This document shows positions 50,447 to 58,674 of a stretch of 64,000 bases of DNA, one piece after another. The stretch is from a virus. Both the position numbers and the translations under genes were made by a program. Numbering within the stretch: position 1 is the first letter of the stretch; each line of letters begins with the position of its first letter. The notes below the pieces were generated by a model. That model made no database searches and was not told the origin of the DNA. It saw only the letters and a program-made list of their open reading frames with translations. The DNA is taken from positions 1-64,000 of IMG/VR virus record IMGVR_UViG_3300009130_001305; one strand, 5' to 3'.

Positions 50447-51535
50447 ATGTCAAAACTGGTTGATAAGGCATTTGCTAAGCTCCAAAAGCTTAACAGCAAT
50501 GCTACTACTTTAGAGAAAAACACTCTGAGTAATGTAACAGAGTGGATTGATACAGGTTGTTTAGTATTAAATTCTATCCTATCTGGGTCACTACATGGTG
50601 GCGTACCTAAGGGTAGAATTACAATTTTCGCTGGAGAGTCTCAATGCGGTAAGACTTTTATTTTAAATAAAATTCTCGCTAAAGCTCAAAAGCAAGGAAT
50701 GATACCTATAATATTTGACACAGAGGTCGCTATTGAAAAAGAAGGTGCAGAAAATGTAGGTCTAGATGTTTCTAATGTAAAGTATGTTCCAATAGATACT
50801 GTAGAAAACTGTCGTAATCAAATAATGGCATTTTTAGATGAAGTAGAAAATGAACCAGAACTTCACGGAAAATTTATTATATCAATAGATTCATTAGGTA
50901 ATTTAGCATCATCAAAAGAAATTCTTGATGCTGAGTCTAATAAAGGAGCCATGGACATGGGGCTGCGGGCCAAACAGCTAAAATCCATGATGCGTATTAT
51001 TACATATAAAGCCGCGGTGACCGGTACAACTATTATATGTAGTAATCATACATATGCTGATCCTGGTGCACTCCATCCTACCTTAGTCAAGCAACAAGCT
51101 GGTGGGTCGGGTCCTATGTACATGGCTTCTTTATTAGTTCAAATGGCAGCTAAAAAAGAAAGAACTGATGCTTCAAACGACAACGATGAGGCACTATCAG
51201 AAAGTAGAAACTACTCTGGAGTTACTCTTCGAATGCTTACTGTAAAAAATAGATTTATTCCAGCATTTTTACAAGCTGAAGCATATTTAAATTTCAAAAC
51301 AGGTCTAGAAAAATATTCTGGATTAAAAGATATTGCCGTATCTCACGGTATTGTACAACAAAATGGTTCTACATATAGTATGGGAGATAAAAAATTAGGT
51401 TATTATAAGAATTGGCGCAATGACGAAGAGACGTGGAAATCTATATTACCTAAGTTAGAATCTTCTATAAATGAAAAATACCGGTATGGTAAATCATTAG
51501 AAGAGGGTGCTATATTAGAACAAGAAGATGAGTAA
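50447..51535 (+). CDS. uvsX: UvsX-like RecA recombinase
   Basis: This 362-residue protein has TGCLVLNSILSGS, FAGESQCGKT (Walker A), a following Glu-rich strand PIIFDTEVAIE, FIISIDSLGNLAS (Walker B) and a C-terminal QQAGGSGPMYMAS loop 2-like segment. Length is as for T4 UvsX (391 aa) less a shorter tail. It forms presynaptic filaments with UvsY and gp32 for strand exchange. A GAGGA Shine-Dalgarno sequence lies 6 nt before the ATG. The stop overlaps queC by 8 nt. Confidence 0.95.
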   Translation: MSKLVDKAFAKLQKLNSNATTLEKNTLSNVTEWIDTGCLVLNSILSGSLHGGVPKGRITIFAGESQCGKTFILNKILAKAQKQGMIPIIFDTEVAIEKEGAENVGLDVSNVKYVPIDTVENCRNQIMAFLDEVENEPELHGKFIISIDSLGNLASSKEILDAESNKGAMDMGLRAKQLKSMMRIITYKAAVTGTTIICSNHTYADPGALHPTLVKQQAGGSGPMYMASLLVQMAAKKERTDASNDNDEALSESRNYSGVTLRMLTVKNRFIPAFLQAEAYLNFKTGLEKYSGLKDIAVSHGIVQQNGSTYSMGDKKLGYYKNWRNDEETWKSILPKLESSINEKYRYGKSLEEGAILEQEDE

Positions 51536-52238
51536 AGCAGTTGTACCTATTTCAGGAGGCTTAGATAGTTCAGTAATCTTAAGTGTTGCATCGCAAAAAC
51601 ACGACGAGGTATACGCATTAACATACAACTACGGTCAAAAGCACAATAAAGAAATTGAATATGCTAAGCTTCAAGTTGAGCGTTATAATCGACAGCTAGA
51701 TGGTCTGAATAATAATATTAAAGAGCATAAGATTATAGATATAACTTTTTTTAGAGATATTGCTCCAACCTCCTCACTCACAAACAATAATATAAAAGTA
51801 GCACATGCTCGAGATGTATTAGGAGACGCTCAGACTGTAAACTATGTACCGTTTCGTAATATGATGATGTTGTCTATTGCATGTTCATATGCTGAAGCAG
51901 TCGGTGCTGATACTGTTTATCATGGATCAGCTTTAGTAGATAGTCAAGCTGGGTACTGGGATGGTAGTAAGGAATTTTTAACTGAAATTAATAGCGTTAC
52001 GAGTTTAAATAGAAAAAATCTAATTAAAATAGAGGCACCATTAATTGAACTATCTAAGAGAGAAATCATAAAGATAGGATTAGATAATGGTGTGTGTTTC
52101 GAAGATACTTGGACTTGTTATGAAGGTGAAGAAATTGCATGTGGTTATTGTACTGCTTGTAGTTCACGTATACAAGGATTTTTAGAGAATAAAATTAAAG
52201 ACCCAATTAAATATGAGCGAACAGATATACCATGGTAA
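51528..52238 (+). CDS. queC: 7-cyano-7-deazaguanine synthase (QueC)
   Basis: This 236-residue enzyme has VVPISGGLDSSVIL (PP-loop ATP site), ALTYNYGQKHNKEIEYA, NYVPFRNMMMLSIACSYAEAVGA and a C-terminal zinc motif WTCYEGEEIACGYCTACSSR. QueC uses ATP and ammonia to convert 7-carboxy-7-deazaguanine through the amide to preQ0. It is the last step of the folE-queD-queE-queC set. Being in the uvsX operon, rather than with queD and queE, means it is expressed with replication genes. Confidence 0.96.
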   Translation: MSKAVVPISGGLDSSVILSVASQKHDEVYALTYNYGQKHNKEIEYAKLQVERYNRQLDGLNNNIKEHKIIDITFFRDIAPTSSLTNNNIKVAHARDVLGDAQTVNYVPFRNMMMLSIACSYAEAVGADTVYHGSALVDSQAGYWDGSKEFLTEINSVTSLNRKNLIKIEAPLIELSKREIIKIGLDNGVCFEDTWTCYEGEEIACGYCTACSSRIQGFLENKIKDPIKYERTDIPW

Positions 52239-53169
52239 AGAGCTAGAATATTCTGATATCTTATTAGTACCAGGATATAGTCAATTAGATACTCGAAACA
52301 ACGCTGACACATCTTTTAAATTAGGTAAGTTTACATTTAATCTACCGGTTGTTCCATCTAATATGGAAACGGTAATAGATCTAAAACTTTGTAAGCAATT
52401 GGATGATAATAATTATTTTTATATTATGCATCGATTTCATGATGTATTTGAAACCGTACGACAACTTAATGAGCTTAATTGTAATTGTGTAAGCGTCAGT
52501 ATAGGGGTAAATGAAAAATCATATCAAGAATTAGAAGCAGTTATAGATAATAATTATAAAGTTGATATTATTACAATTGATGTTGCGCATGGTCATCATC
52601 AAAAAGTCGGTAATATGATTAGATATGTTAAAAAGAATCTACCTGATACTATAATTATTGCTGGTAATGTTGGAACATACGAAGGATTTCATTTCTTAGA
52701 AGACGCTGGTGCTGACGTTGTTAAAGTAGGAATTGGATCTGGAGTTATTTGTACTACGAGATATAAAACAGGTTTTGGTACACCAATGTTTTCAACATTA
52801 TTAAAAATTACCTCACATAAAACAAAAGCTAAAATAATGGCTGATGGTGGTTGTCGAGAATTTGGAGATGTTGCGAAGGCATTAGCCGCTGGAGCAGATT
52901 GTGTAATGGCTGGTTCTTTCTTCGCAGGATGTGTAGACTCACCAGCTAAAATTGTTGACGGGTTTAAAGAGTATTATGGAAGCACGTCATATACACAAAA
53001 GGGAGATAAATTAAATTTCGTTGAAGGGAGACAAATAGAAATAGACTTAGCTCCAGAGTATAATATTAGATTAAGAGAGATTGAAAAGGCTCTTAAAAGC
53101 TCCATTTCGTACGCTGGGTGCAAAGATTTAAGTTGCCTAAGCGTTACAAAGTTCATACAATTAAAATAA
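52213..53169 (+). CDS. GMP reductase/IMP dehydrogenase family enzyme
   Basis: This 318-residue TIM-barrel protein has SNMETV, IIAGNVGTYEG, GADVVKVGIGSGVICTTRYKTGFG with active-site Cys180, IMADGGCREFGDVAKALAAGADCVMAGS and YYGSTS. There is no CBS pair, and the layout is nearer to GMP reductase (GuaC) than to IMP dehydrogenase. GMP reductase converts GMP to IMP with NADPH. In a phage that alters guanine, a role in balancing guanine nucleotides is plausible but unproven. It overlaps queC by 26 nt and lies between queC and an amidotransferase. Confidence 0.85.
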   Translation: MSEQIYHGKELEYSDILLVPGYSQLDTRNNADTSFKLGKFTFNLPVVPSNMETVIDLKLCKQLDDNNYFYIMHRFHDVFETVRQLNELNCNCVSVSIGVNEKSYQELEAVIDNNYKVDIITIDVAHGHHQKVGNMIRYVKKNLPDTIIIAGNVGTYEGFHFLEDAGADVVKVGIGSGVICTTRYKTGFGTPMFSTLLKITSHKTKAKIMADGGCREFGDVAKALAAGADCVMAGSFFAGCVDSPAKIVDGFKEYYGSTSYTQKGDKLNFVEGRQIEIDLAPEYNIRLREIEKALKSSISYAGCKDLSCLSVTKFIQLK

Positions 53170-53170
53170 T

Positions 53171-53809
53171 ATGTGTGGTATTTTCGGTTCAACAGATATT
53201 AAAACGTTTAGAGAGCTATATACAAAGAACTCAGAAAGAGGTAATTTTGTACGTAGTGTAACAATGATATTCCCTAGCGGGCTGAAAGATAATGTTCGTG
53301 TAATGACGAAATACGAACAAGACTTTGATAGACATATAGAAGAACACCCATTTTGTTTATATTATCTAGGACATGTACAGTCTCCTACGACAGAAGTTAG
53401 AACATTTAGTACTGATACATCACATCCATTTTCATATAAAAACACATACTTAGCGCATAACGGAGTACTGCAAAATTTTGATAAATTAAAAGAAAAATAC
53501 GCACTATCAGGTAAAGTCAATAAAGTAGATAGTAGTATAATATTACCGTTGATATATATGTCTGGTATACAAAACGCTTTATCAGAAATTGAAGGTACAT
53601 TTGGATGTTGGATGTATGAACCAGATATGGGTAGGTTACGTATTTTTAGATCAGGTTCTACATTATTTACTGATAATAAATCATTTAGTTCTGCGCCGTT
53701 TTCAGAATGGGATATGGCGGAGGAGGGAACAATATATGAATTTAATTTTAGTAAAAATAACTTTACTAAAACTGAAACATTTAAATTAAATTCTCCATTT
53801 TTTATATGA
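53171..53809 (+). CDS. class II glutamine amidotransferase
   Basis: This 212-residue protein starts MCGIFG, with the N-terminal Cys2 nucleophile of class II (Ntn) amidotransferases, and has HVQSPTTEV, TDTSHPF and LAHNGVLQN (the glutamine-binding segment) and VDSSIILPL. It is a glutaminase domain that releases ammonia for a partner. In archaea, a fusion of such a domain with QueC (Gat-QueC) makes archaeosine from preQ0. Here the domain is a separate protein one gene after queC, which suggests a split version, though this is inference. It overlaps the next gene by 4 nt. Confidence 0.85.
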   Translation: MCGIFGSTDIKTFRELYTKNSERGNFVRSVTMIFPSGLKDNVRVMTKYEQDFDRHIEEHPFCLYYLGHVQSPTTEVRTFSTDTSHPFSYKNTYLAHNGVLQNFDKLKEKYALSGKVNKVDSSIILPLIYMSGIQNALSEIEGTFGCWMYEPDMGRLRIFRSGSTLFTDNKSFSSAPFSEWDMAEEGTIYEFNFSKNNFTKTETFKLNSPFFI

Positions 53810-54507
53810 AAACTTTAATCGCAGTTGCAACGAAACATAGTAATTCAGGCTTTACGCGAACTAAACTATCTCAAAGTTTAACCTATCACGAAAACAACAC
53901 TATTACCACGTTTGACCTCGAACCTACATATAAAAATACTGATGGTTTATGCTCCGTATATAATGACTATTTGTCATCAAATAATCTAAAAAAATATGAT
54001 TGTATTTTATTTGTTCACGATGATGTGTTTATTGATAGTATAAATTTTTTAAAACAAATCCGTACTCAATTCCAACAAGGGTTTGACGTAGTAGGATTAG
54101 CTGGTGGTAGTAAGTTGCGAGTTCGAAAACCTTGTTTATGGCATTTAATGTGTAATCCAACTAGCTTATCTGGAATAGTATCACATTATACAAAAGCTAC
54201 AGAATATGCACCAACTATATTTGGACCAACTCCACGAGAAGTAATCTTACTTGACGGGTTGTTTTTCGCTGTACGTACTAAATCCATCGTACAACAGAAA
54301 ATAAGATTTGATAATAATCTTAAGGGATTTCATCATTATGATTTGAAGTTTTGTTTAGACTGTCATTTAGCAGGGTTGCGATTAACTACTGCTCCTATTC
54401 ATGTTATTCATGAATCACCCGGTCTTCTCAACCACACAGAGGAGTATAGCAAATCAGAAGATTACTTCTATAATACTGTCGTTAAATATGCTAACAAACG
54501 AAAGTAA
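53806..54507 (+). CDS. GT2-like glycosyltransferase in the replication/modification operon
   Basis: This 233-residue protein has CILFVHDDVFID (HDD, DxD-like metal site) near 66-76, DVVGLAGGS, LLDGLFFAVRT and GFHHYDLKFCLDCHLAGLRL, matching the Glyco_tranf_2_5-type GT-A layout, with a final VIHESPG. It sits between the class II amidotransferase and gp41, so it may glycosylate a DNA base, a phage protein or another molecule. It is coupled to the amidotransferase by a 4-nt overlap. Confidence 0.7.
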   Translation: MKTLIAVATKHSNSGFTRTKLSQSLTYHENNTITTFDLEPTYKNTDGLCSVYNDYLSSNNLKKYDCILFVHDDVFIDSINFLKQIRTQFQQGFDVVGLAGGSKLRVRKPCLWHLMCNPTSLSGIVSHYTKATEYAPTIFGPTPREVILLDGLFFAVRTKSIVQQKIRFDNNLKGFHHYDLKFCLDCHLAGLRLTTAPIHVIHESPGLLNHTEEYSKSEDYFYNTVVKYANKRK

Positions 54508-55840
54508 TTACTTAGACATAGATTTAGAGTATTTAGAAAAGGTAGTTTTTAAGAACTGTCTAGAAGATGAAATTTATCTAAATTCTATTATTGATAATCT
54601 TAATTATAAATTTTTTAAGAATAAAGACTTTCAGCAAATAATTAAAATCATTCAAGCACTTTATCGGAAGAATAATAGACGTCCGACTATTACTGAATTA
54701 CAATTATATTTAAACACACCACAACTTAAACAGCATTATGAAGCAAGTAAAAAAATCATTGATGTTTTAGAAGTAGAATTATCTAATGACTTATTACTAT
54801 CTTACACAGAAAAGTTTTTACAAGAACAAGCTGTGTTTAATACATTTTTAGAAATTGTTGATAATAAAGAAAGAGATGTAAAAAGCATTCATGATAAATT
54901 CTCAAAAGCATGTAACATCTCTATTACGACAAATATAGGTCATAATTATTTTAAAGACGTAGAACAACATATTACTGACCTAACGACACGGGAAGAAAAA
55001 ATTAAAACAGGCTGGGATTGGCTTGATACTAGATTAGGAGGAGGGTTCCTCGAACAAGGGCGTAGTATGTATATTTTTGCTGGTCCTACTAACGTTGGAA
55101 AATCTATATTCTTGAGTAATATAGCAAGTAACGCTGCAGCAGCAGATAAAAATGTTTTAGTTGTTTCTCTTGAAATGTCAGAAATGATTTATTGTAAACG
55201 AATTACATCTAAGCTTACTGGGTTACCTATAAATCATTTAGATGATCATGTCGAAGAATTGAGAGATAGAGTAGGTAAATTCAAAATAACACACCCTCGA
55301 GGAAATATTATAATTAAAGAATTTGCTCCGAGTTCAATTACACCTCCACAATTAGAAGGTTTTATAAAAAAACTAATAAACAAAAAATTTAAACCTGATA
55401 TTATTGTACTTGATTATTTAAACTTAATGGCAAGTACATATGGTAATAATTCGTATGAACGAATAAAAAGTATATCTGAACAAGTAAGAGCAATGTCATA
55501 TACTTTTGAATGTCCAATTGTATCTGCAACACAAGTAAATAGAACAGGATACGGTACGGGTAATAATGCCGGTGGACCTGGGTTAGATGCTATTGGTGAG
55601 AGTTATGGTCTAGGAGCTACTGCAGACGCAATAGTTAGTATATGGAGAACAGAAGAGGACGAAGAAGATGATGCTCTTCATATAGGTATTATTAAAAATC
55701 GATTTGGCTCTAACACAGGTAGTACTCGAGTGTCAATAGACTATAACACTCTTACTCTTACAGAGAATAACGATTTGAATATAAATGAAGATGTGAACGC
55801 TGCGGAAGATGACGCTGTACAATTCGGAAGAGTGATGTAA
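54488..55840 (+). CDS. 41: replicative DNA helicase (T4 gp41, DnaB-like)
   Basis: This protein of 450 residues has IFAGPTNVGKSIFLSNIA (Walker A), LVVSLEMSEM (motif H2-like), FKPDIIVLDYLNLM (Walker B) and PIVSATQVNRTG, the hallmarks of hexameric DnaB-family helicases. The start at 54488 (Met-Leu-Thr-Asn-Glu) is preferred: a longer frame from 54401 would run far into the previous gene. It unwinds the fork with the primase gp61 in the T4 primosome. It overlaps the previous gene by 20 nt. Confidence 0.95.
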   Translation: MLTNESNYLDIDLEYLEKVVFKNCLEDEIYLNSIIDNLNYKFFKNKDFQQIIKIIQALYRKNNRRPTITELQLYLNTPQLKQHYEASKKIIDVLEVELSNDLLLSYTEKFLQEQAVFNTFLEIVDNKERDVKSIHDKFSKACNISITTNIGHNYFKDVEQHITDLTTREEKIKTGWDWLDTRLGGGFLEQGRSMYIFAGPTNVGKSIFLSNIASNAAAADKNVLVVSLEMSEMIYCKRITSKLTGLPINHLDDHVEELRDRVGKFKITHPRGNIIIKEFAPSSITPPQLEGFIKKLINKKFKPDIIVLDYLNLMASTYGNNSYERIKSISEQVRAMSYTFECPIVSATQVNRTGYGTGNNAGGPGLDAIGESYGLGATADAIVSIWRTEEDEEDDALHIGIIKNRFGSNTGSTRVSIDYNTLTLTENNDLNINEDVNAAEDDAVQFGRVM

Positions 55841-55849
55841 ATATATAAA

Positions 55850-56002
55850 ATGTCTGAGGATAACAATAAACAAAGACCAAAGATATATGAACGCAATCCC
55901 GATACTAATGTAATACGTTGGAGATATTTAGGAGAACATCCAGAAGATTACGGTTGGCCTCATTATGGTAATATTTTAACAGAAGAAGAACTAGATGAAT
56001 AA
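55850..56002 (+). CDS. small protein, 50 aa
   Basis: ATG at 55850 opens a 50-codon frame with TAA at 56000-56002, overlapping the start of the next gene (ATG 55995) by 8 nt. The sequence is rich in charge, with PKIYERNPDTNVIRWRYLG, a motif I recall from short marine phage proteins with no known function. Translational linkage with the DHH gene supports it. Confidence 0.55.
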   Translation: MSEDNNKQRPKIYERNPDTNVIRWRYLGEHPEDYGWPHYGNILTEEELDE

Positions 56003-56894
56003 TAAGGATGAAATAATTTTTACTGACCTAGATCTAGACGGTTGCTGCAGTTACTTAATTTATACATGGTTTAAACAAACTAAACCAAAAGCTGTTACTT
56101 TAAAAGTTTCTAATATACGTGAAAAATTATTAGGATGGCTCAATTATAATAAAATTGAAGATTATAAGAGAGTGTATTTCTTTGATTTAGATACAACAGA
56201 AATTAAAGATTTAATAGACAAAAAAAATGTAGTTATTTTTGATCATCATAAATCTCATGAAGATGATTATTCTTTAGCTAAAACATATATTGACGTAGAT
56301 CAAACATCATGCAGTAAACATTTATATCAAATATTAAATCATATATATCCAAATGTAAATCTTACTAAGGAACAGAAAAAATTAATTACATTTGCAAATG
56401 ATTATGATTGTTACGAATTAAAATACCCTGAGAGTAATAAATTAAATTTTTATCTATGGTACAAAAACGGTGATAAGCTGCAAAACTTTATTAACGATTT
56501 TGAAAATGGTTTCTTCGGATTTACAAACGAACAAAATAAAATAATTAGTTATCATTTTTATAAATTTAAAAAAATGAGGGAAACCATAGATTTATTTAAA
56601 GCAAAATTATCTATAGGTGGAAAAGAATATAATTTTATTAGTACATTTGCAAATGAATATATTAACGACTTAGGTCAATATATAGTTGATACTTATGATT
56701 GCGATGTATGTATGATGATTAATTTAAAAAACAAAAGAGTATATCTCCGAAGAAACAGAAATATAGATTTTAATTTAAGTACTTTTGCTAAGAAGATATG
56801 TGATGGTGGTGGCCATGAATATGCAGCCGGTGGTATGTTAAACGATAATGTGCTTTCTTTGAGCAAGCAATTCGAACCACTAGATACAAAATGA
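55995..56894 (+). CDS. DHH-family phosphoesterase (nanoRNase/RecJ-like)
   Basis: This 299-residue protein has FTDLDLDGCCSY (D-x-D-x-D-G at 11-16), VVIFDHHKS (DHH), FANDYDCYE and the DHHA1 signature CDGGGHEYAAGG. These are the two domains of NrnA/RecJ-like phosphoesterases, which hydrolyse short oligonucleotides, pAp or cyclic dinucleotides. A role in recycling oligonucleotides after host DNA and RNA breakdown, or in removing signalling dinucleotides, is possible. It lies between gp41 and genes before gp32. Confidence 0.85.
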   Translation: MNNKDEIIFTDLDLDGCCSYLIYTWFKQTKPKAVTLKVSNIREKLLGWLNYNKIEDYKRVYFFDLDTTEIKDLIDKKNVVIFDHHKSHEDDYSLAKTYIDVDQTSCSKHLYQILNHIYPNVNLTKEQKKLITFANDYDCYELKYPESNKLNFYLWYKNGDKLQNFINDFENGFFGFTNEQNKIISYHFYKFKKMRETIDLFKAKLSIGGKEYNFISTFANEYINDLGQYIVDTYDCDVCMMINLKNKRVYLRRNRNIDFNLSTFAKKICDGGGHEYAAGGMLNDNVLSLSKQFEPLDTK

Positions 56895-57169
56895 CAGACA
56901 GTCCGTATACAATTTTAGAACGAAAAGATATTGTACATATTTTCTTGACATTATGTAGTTTTGTTTCAATTTGCGAGAACCGAAAAATTAATCTCGCCAA
57001 TGTATTTTTATTAGTTCTTAAAGAAGAAAAGTATAGAGAATTATTTAAAAAGTCGTTATTATTAGATAGTAATTTTGAATTAGTTAAATTATTTTTACAA
57101 CATGATCCTTATTTATATAAAAGTAAATATATAACTAAATATCTCAAAAAAAATTCTATTGATTTATGA
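56891..57169 (+). CDS. small helical protein; position of T4 gp33
   Basis: This 92-residue protein is mostly helical (ILERKDIVHIFLTLCSFVSICEN, then LANVFLLVLKEEKYRELFKKSLLL) and ends SIDL. I do not recognise a family. In T4 the order is 33-59-32, and this gene is two before gp32, in the place of gp33, the late-transcription co-activator (112 aa). Sequence similarity is not evident to me, so the assignment is only positional. It overlaps both neighbours by 4 nt. Confidence 0.4.
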   Translation: MTDSPYTILERKDIVHIFLTLCSFVSICENRKINLANVFLLVLKEEKYRELFKKSLLLDSNFELVKLFLQHDPYLYKSKYITKYLKKNSIDL

Positions 57170-57807
57170 GCGAATTATCAGTTTTTGAAAAAAATATATA
57201 TAATCTTTATCTGAAGACTTCTAGAAATAAAAAAGGATTCACACCAAGAAAAGATTTTCAAAAACTAGACGATACAAAATACGTTCTATTAAAAAAAATA
57301 TCACGTACTTTAAAAAATAAAAACATAGATCCAGATATATTTTTTAATGCACCATATAAATTATATTCAGAAAAATATGTGCCTTTAGATTTCTACAGTT
57401 CATTTAATGCTATTTCTACATATAAAAAATACGTAACAGAATTAGAATTAACAGAACCTGATCACGAATTTAATATTGTTAAATTAAGAGATAGCTTTAA
57501 ATTTATTTACGATACCTGTGTCAAGAATAATCTTACAACTTGTAATGAATACCTACAGGTAGAATCAGGTATGTATCCAAATTTTATTTTAGATTTAAAA
57601 AACAGAGACATCAGTTATTATAGTTTATTAGCGCTTAACGTATCAGAGAAAAATATTAAGCTAGAAAAAAATATAGTTGAATTTGTATGCAGTAGTTTTT
57701 ATAATACTTTAAGTAGTTTGAGATCGAAATATACATTTTCGAAAAAAATCAAACCATTGGGAATAAAATTAACGAAAACCATTAACGAAATATTAAAAAG
57801 AAAATGA
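57166..57807 (+). CDS. possible helicase loader (T4 gp59-like)
   Basis: This 213-residue protein has the size of T4 gp59 (217 aa), lies directly before gp32 as in T4, and is basic and helical, with YNLYLKTSRNKKGFTPRKDFQKL at the N-terminus and a C-terminal YTFSKKIKPLGIKL helix-turn. gp59 loads gp41 onto forks and binds gp32. Sequence resemblance is weak, so I rely on size and position. It overlaps the gp32 start by 4 nt. Confidence 0.5.
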   Translation: MSELSVFEKNIYNLYLKTSRNKKGFTPRKDFQKLDDTKYVLLKKISRTLKNKNIDPDIFFNAPYKLYSEKYVPLDFYSSFNAISTYKKYVTELELTEPDHEFNIVKLRDSFKFIYDTCVKNNLTTCNEYLQVESGMYPNFILDLKNRDISYYSLLALNVSEKNIKLEKNIVEFVCSSFYNTLSSLRSKYTFSKKIKPLGIKLTKTINEILKRK

Positions 57808-58673
57808 CAACGAAAAATATGTTTGAATCGATTAGAGGAGCAATGGCTCAAGACACGCAAAAGACATCTACTGGTAATATTATGCGATTGAAACCAGGTA
57901 ATACATATGTATTGCGTCTTGTACCGTTTGTAAAAGACCCTAGTAAGACGTTTTTTCATTATTACTCACACGGTTGGGTGAGTGAAATGACTGGGCAATT
58001 TCAGAGTGCAATTAGTCCACAAACGTGGGGAGAAAGAGATCCTATTGCAGAAGCACGATATAGAATCTCACGCACTGGTTCTGAAGAAGAGAAGGACAAG
58101 GCAAAAGCTTTAAACCGTAAAGAGAACTGGCTTGTAAATGTTTATGTAGTAAAGGATCCTGATAACCCAGAGAATGAAGGTAAGGTGAAGATTCTTAGGT
58201 TCGGTCGTCAATTACATAAGATTGTAATGGAAGCTATGGAAGGAGAAGATGCTGATGAATTTGGTGAAAAGATTTTTGACCTATCAAAGGAAGGTTGTAA
58301 CTTTAGAGTTAAAGTTGAAGAGCAAGGTGGGTACCCGACATATGTAAGTTCTCGTTTTGCATCACCTTCTCAAATCTCAGGAGTAACAGGTGATACTATT
58401 AAAGATATCTACGAACAGACATTTGACCTAGAAAATGTTTTTCCTGTTAAGAGTTATGACGAACTGCAAACAATGCTTAATGAGCATTATCATGGTGTTA
58501 CAGAAGACCCCGGTCAAGAGACTGCTGCAGTACCATCCGCGGTCTCTTCAGATGACGACGATGATGATGATTTGAATTTTGATGATTTAGATGCTACTAC
58601 ATCAAAAGACGATTCTAAATCAGCTGCTATTGATGATGATAAAGTCAAAGAACTACTTGATACTTTAGATTAA
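57804..58673 (+). CDS. 32: single-stranded DNA-binding protein (T4 gp32-like)
   Basis: This 289-residue protein has a basic N-terminus, an OB-fold core with YVLRLVPFVKDPSKTFFHYYSHGW, SPQTWGERDPIAEARYR and a long acidic tail from about 240 with DDDDDDDLNFDDLD, as in gp32. The tail binds helicase loader, primase and recombinase. The T4 zinc site (His-Cys-Cys-Cys) is missing: the core has one Cys only, near residue 166. It covers ssDNA during replication and recombination. Confidence 0.95.
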   Translation: MTTKNMFESIRGAMAQDTQKTSTGNIMRLKPGNTYVLRLVPFVKDPSKTFFHYYSHGWVSEMTGQFQSAISPQTWGERDPIAEARYRISRTGSEEEKDKAKALNRKENWLVNVYVVKDPDNPENEGKVKILRFGRQLHKIVMEAMEGEDADEFGEKIFDLSKEGCNFRVKVEEQGGYPTYVSSRFASPSQISGVTGDTIKDIYEQTFDLENVFPVKSYDELQTMLNEHYHGVTEDPGQETAAVPSAVSSDDDDDDDLNFDDLDATTSKDDSKSAAIDDDKVKELLDTLD

Positions 58674-58674
58674 A

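Noticed and set aside
2955-53809. A tRNA-guanine transglycosylase-like DpdA in this window
   Set aside because: No protein showed the TGT-like barrel motifs; the GMP reductase-like gene has a TIM barrel but with the IMPDH/GMPR signature.
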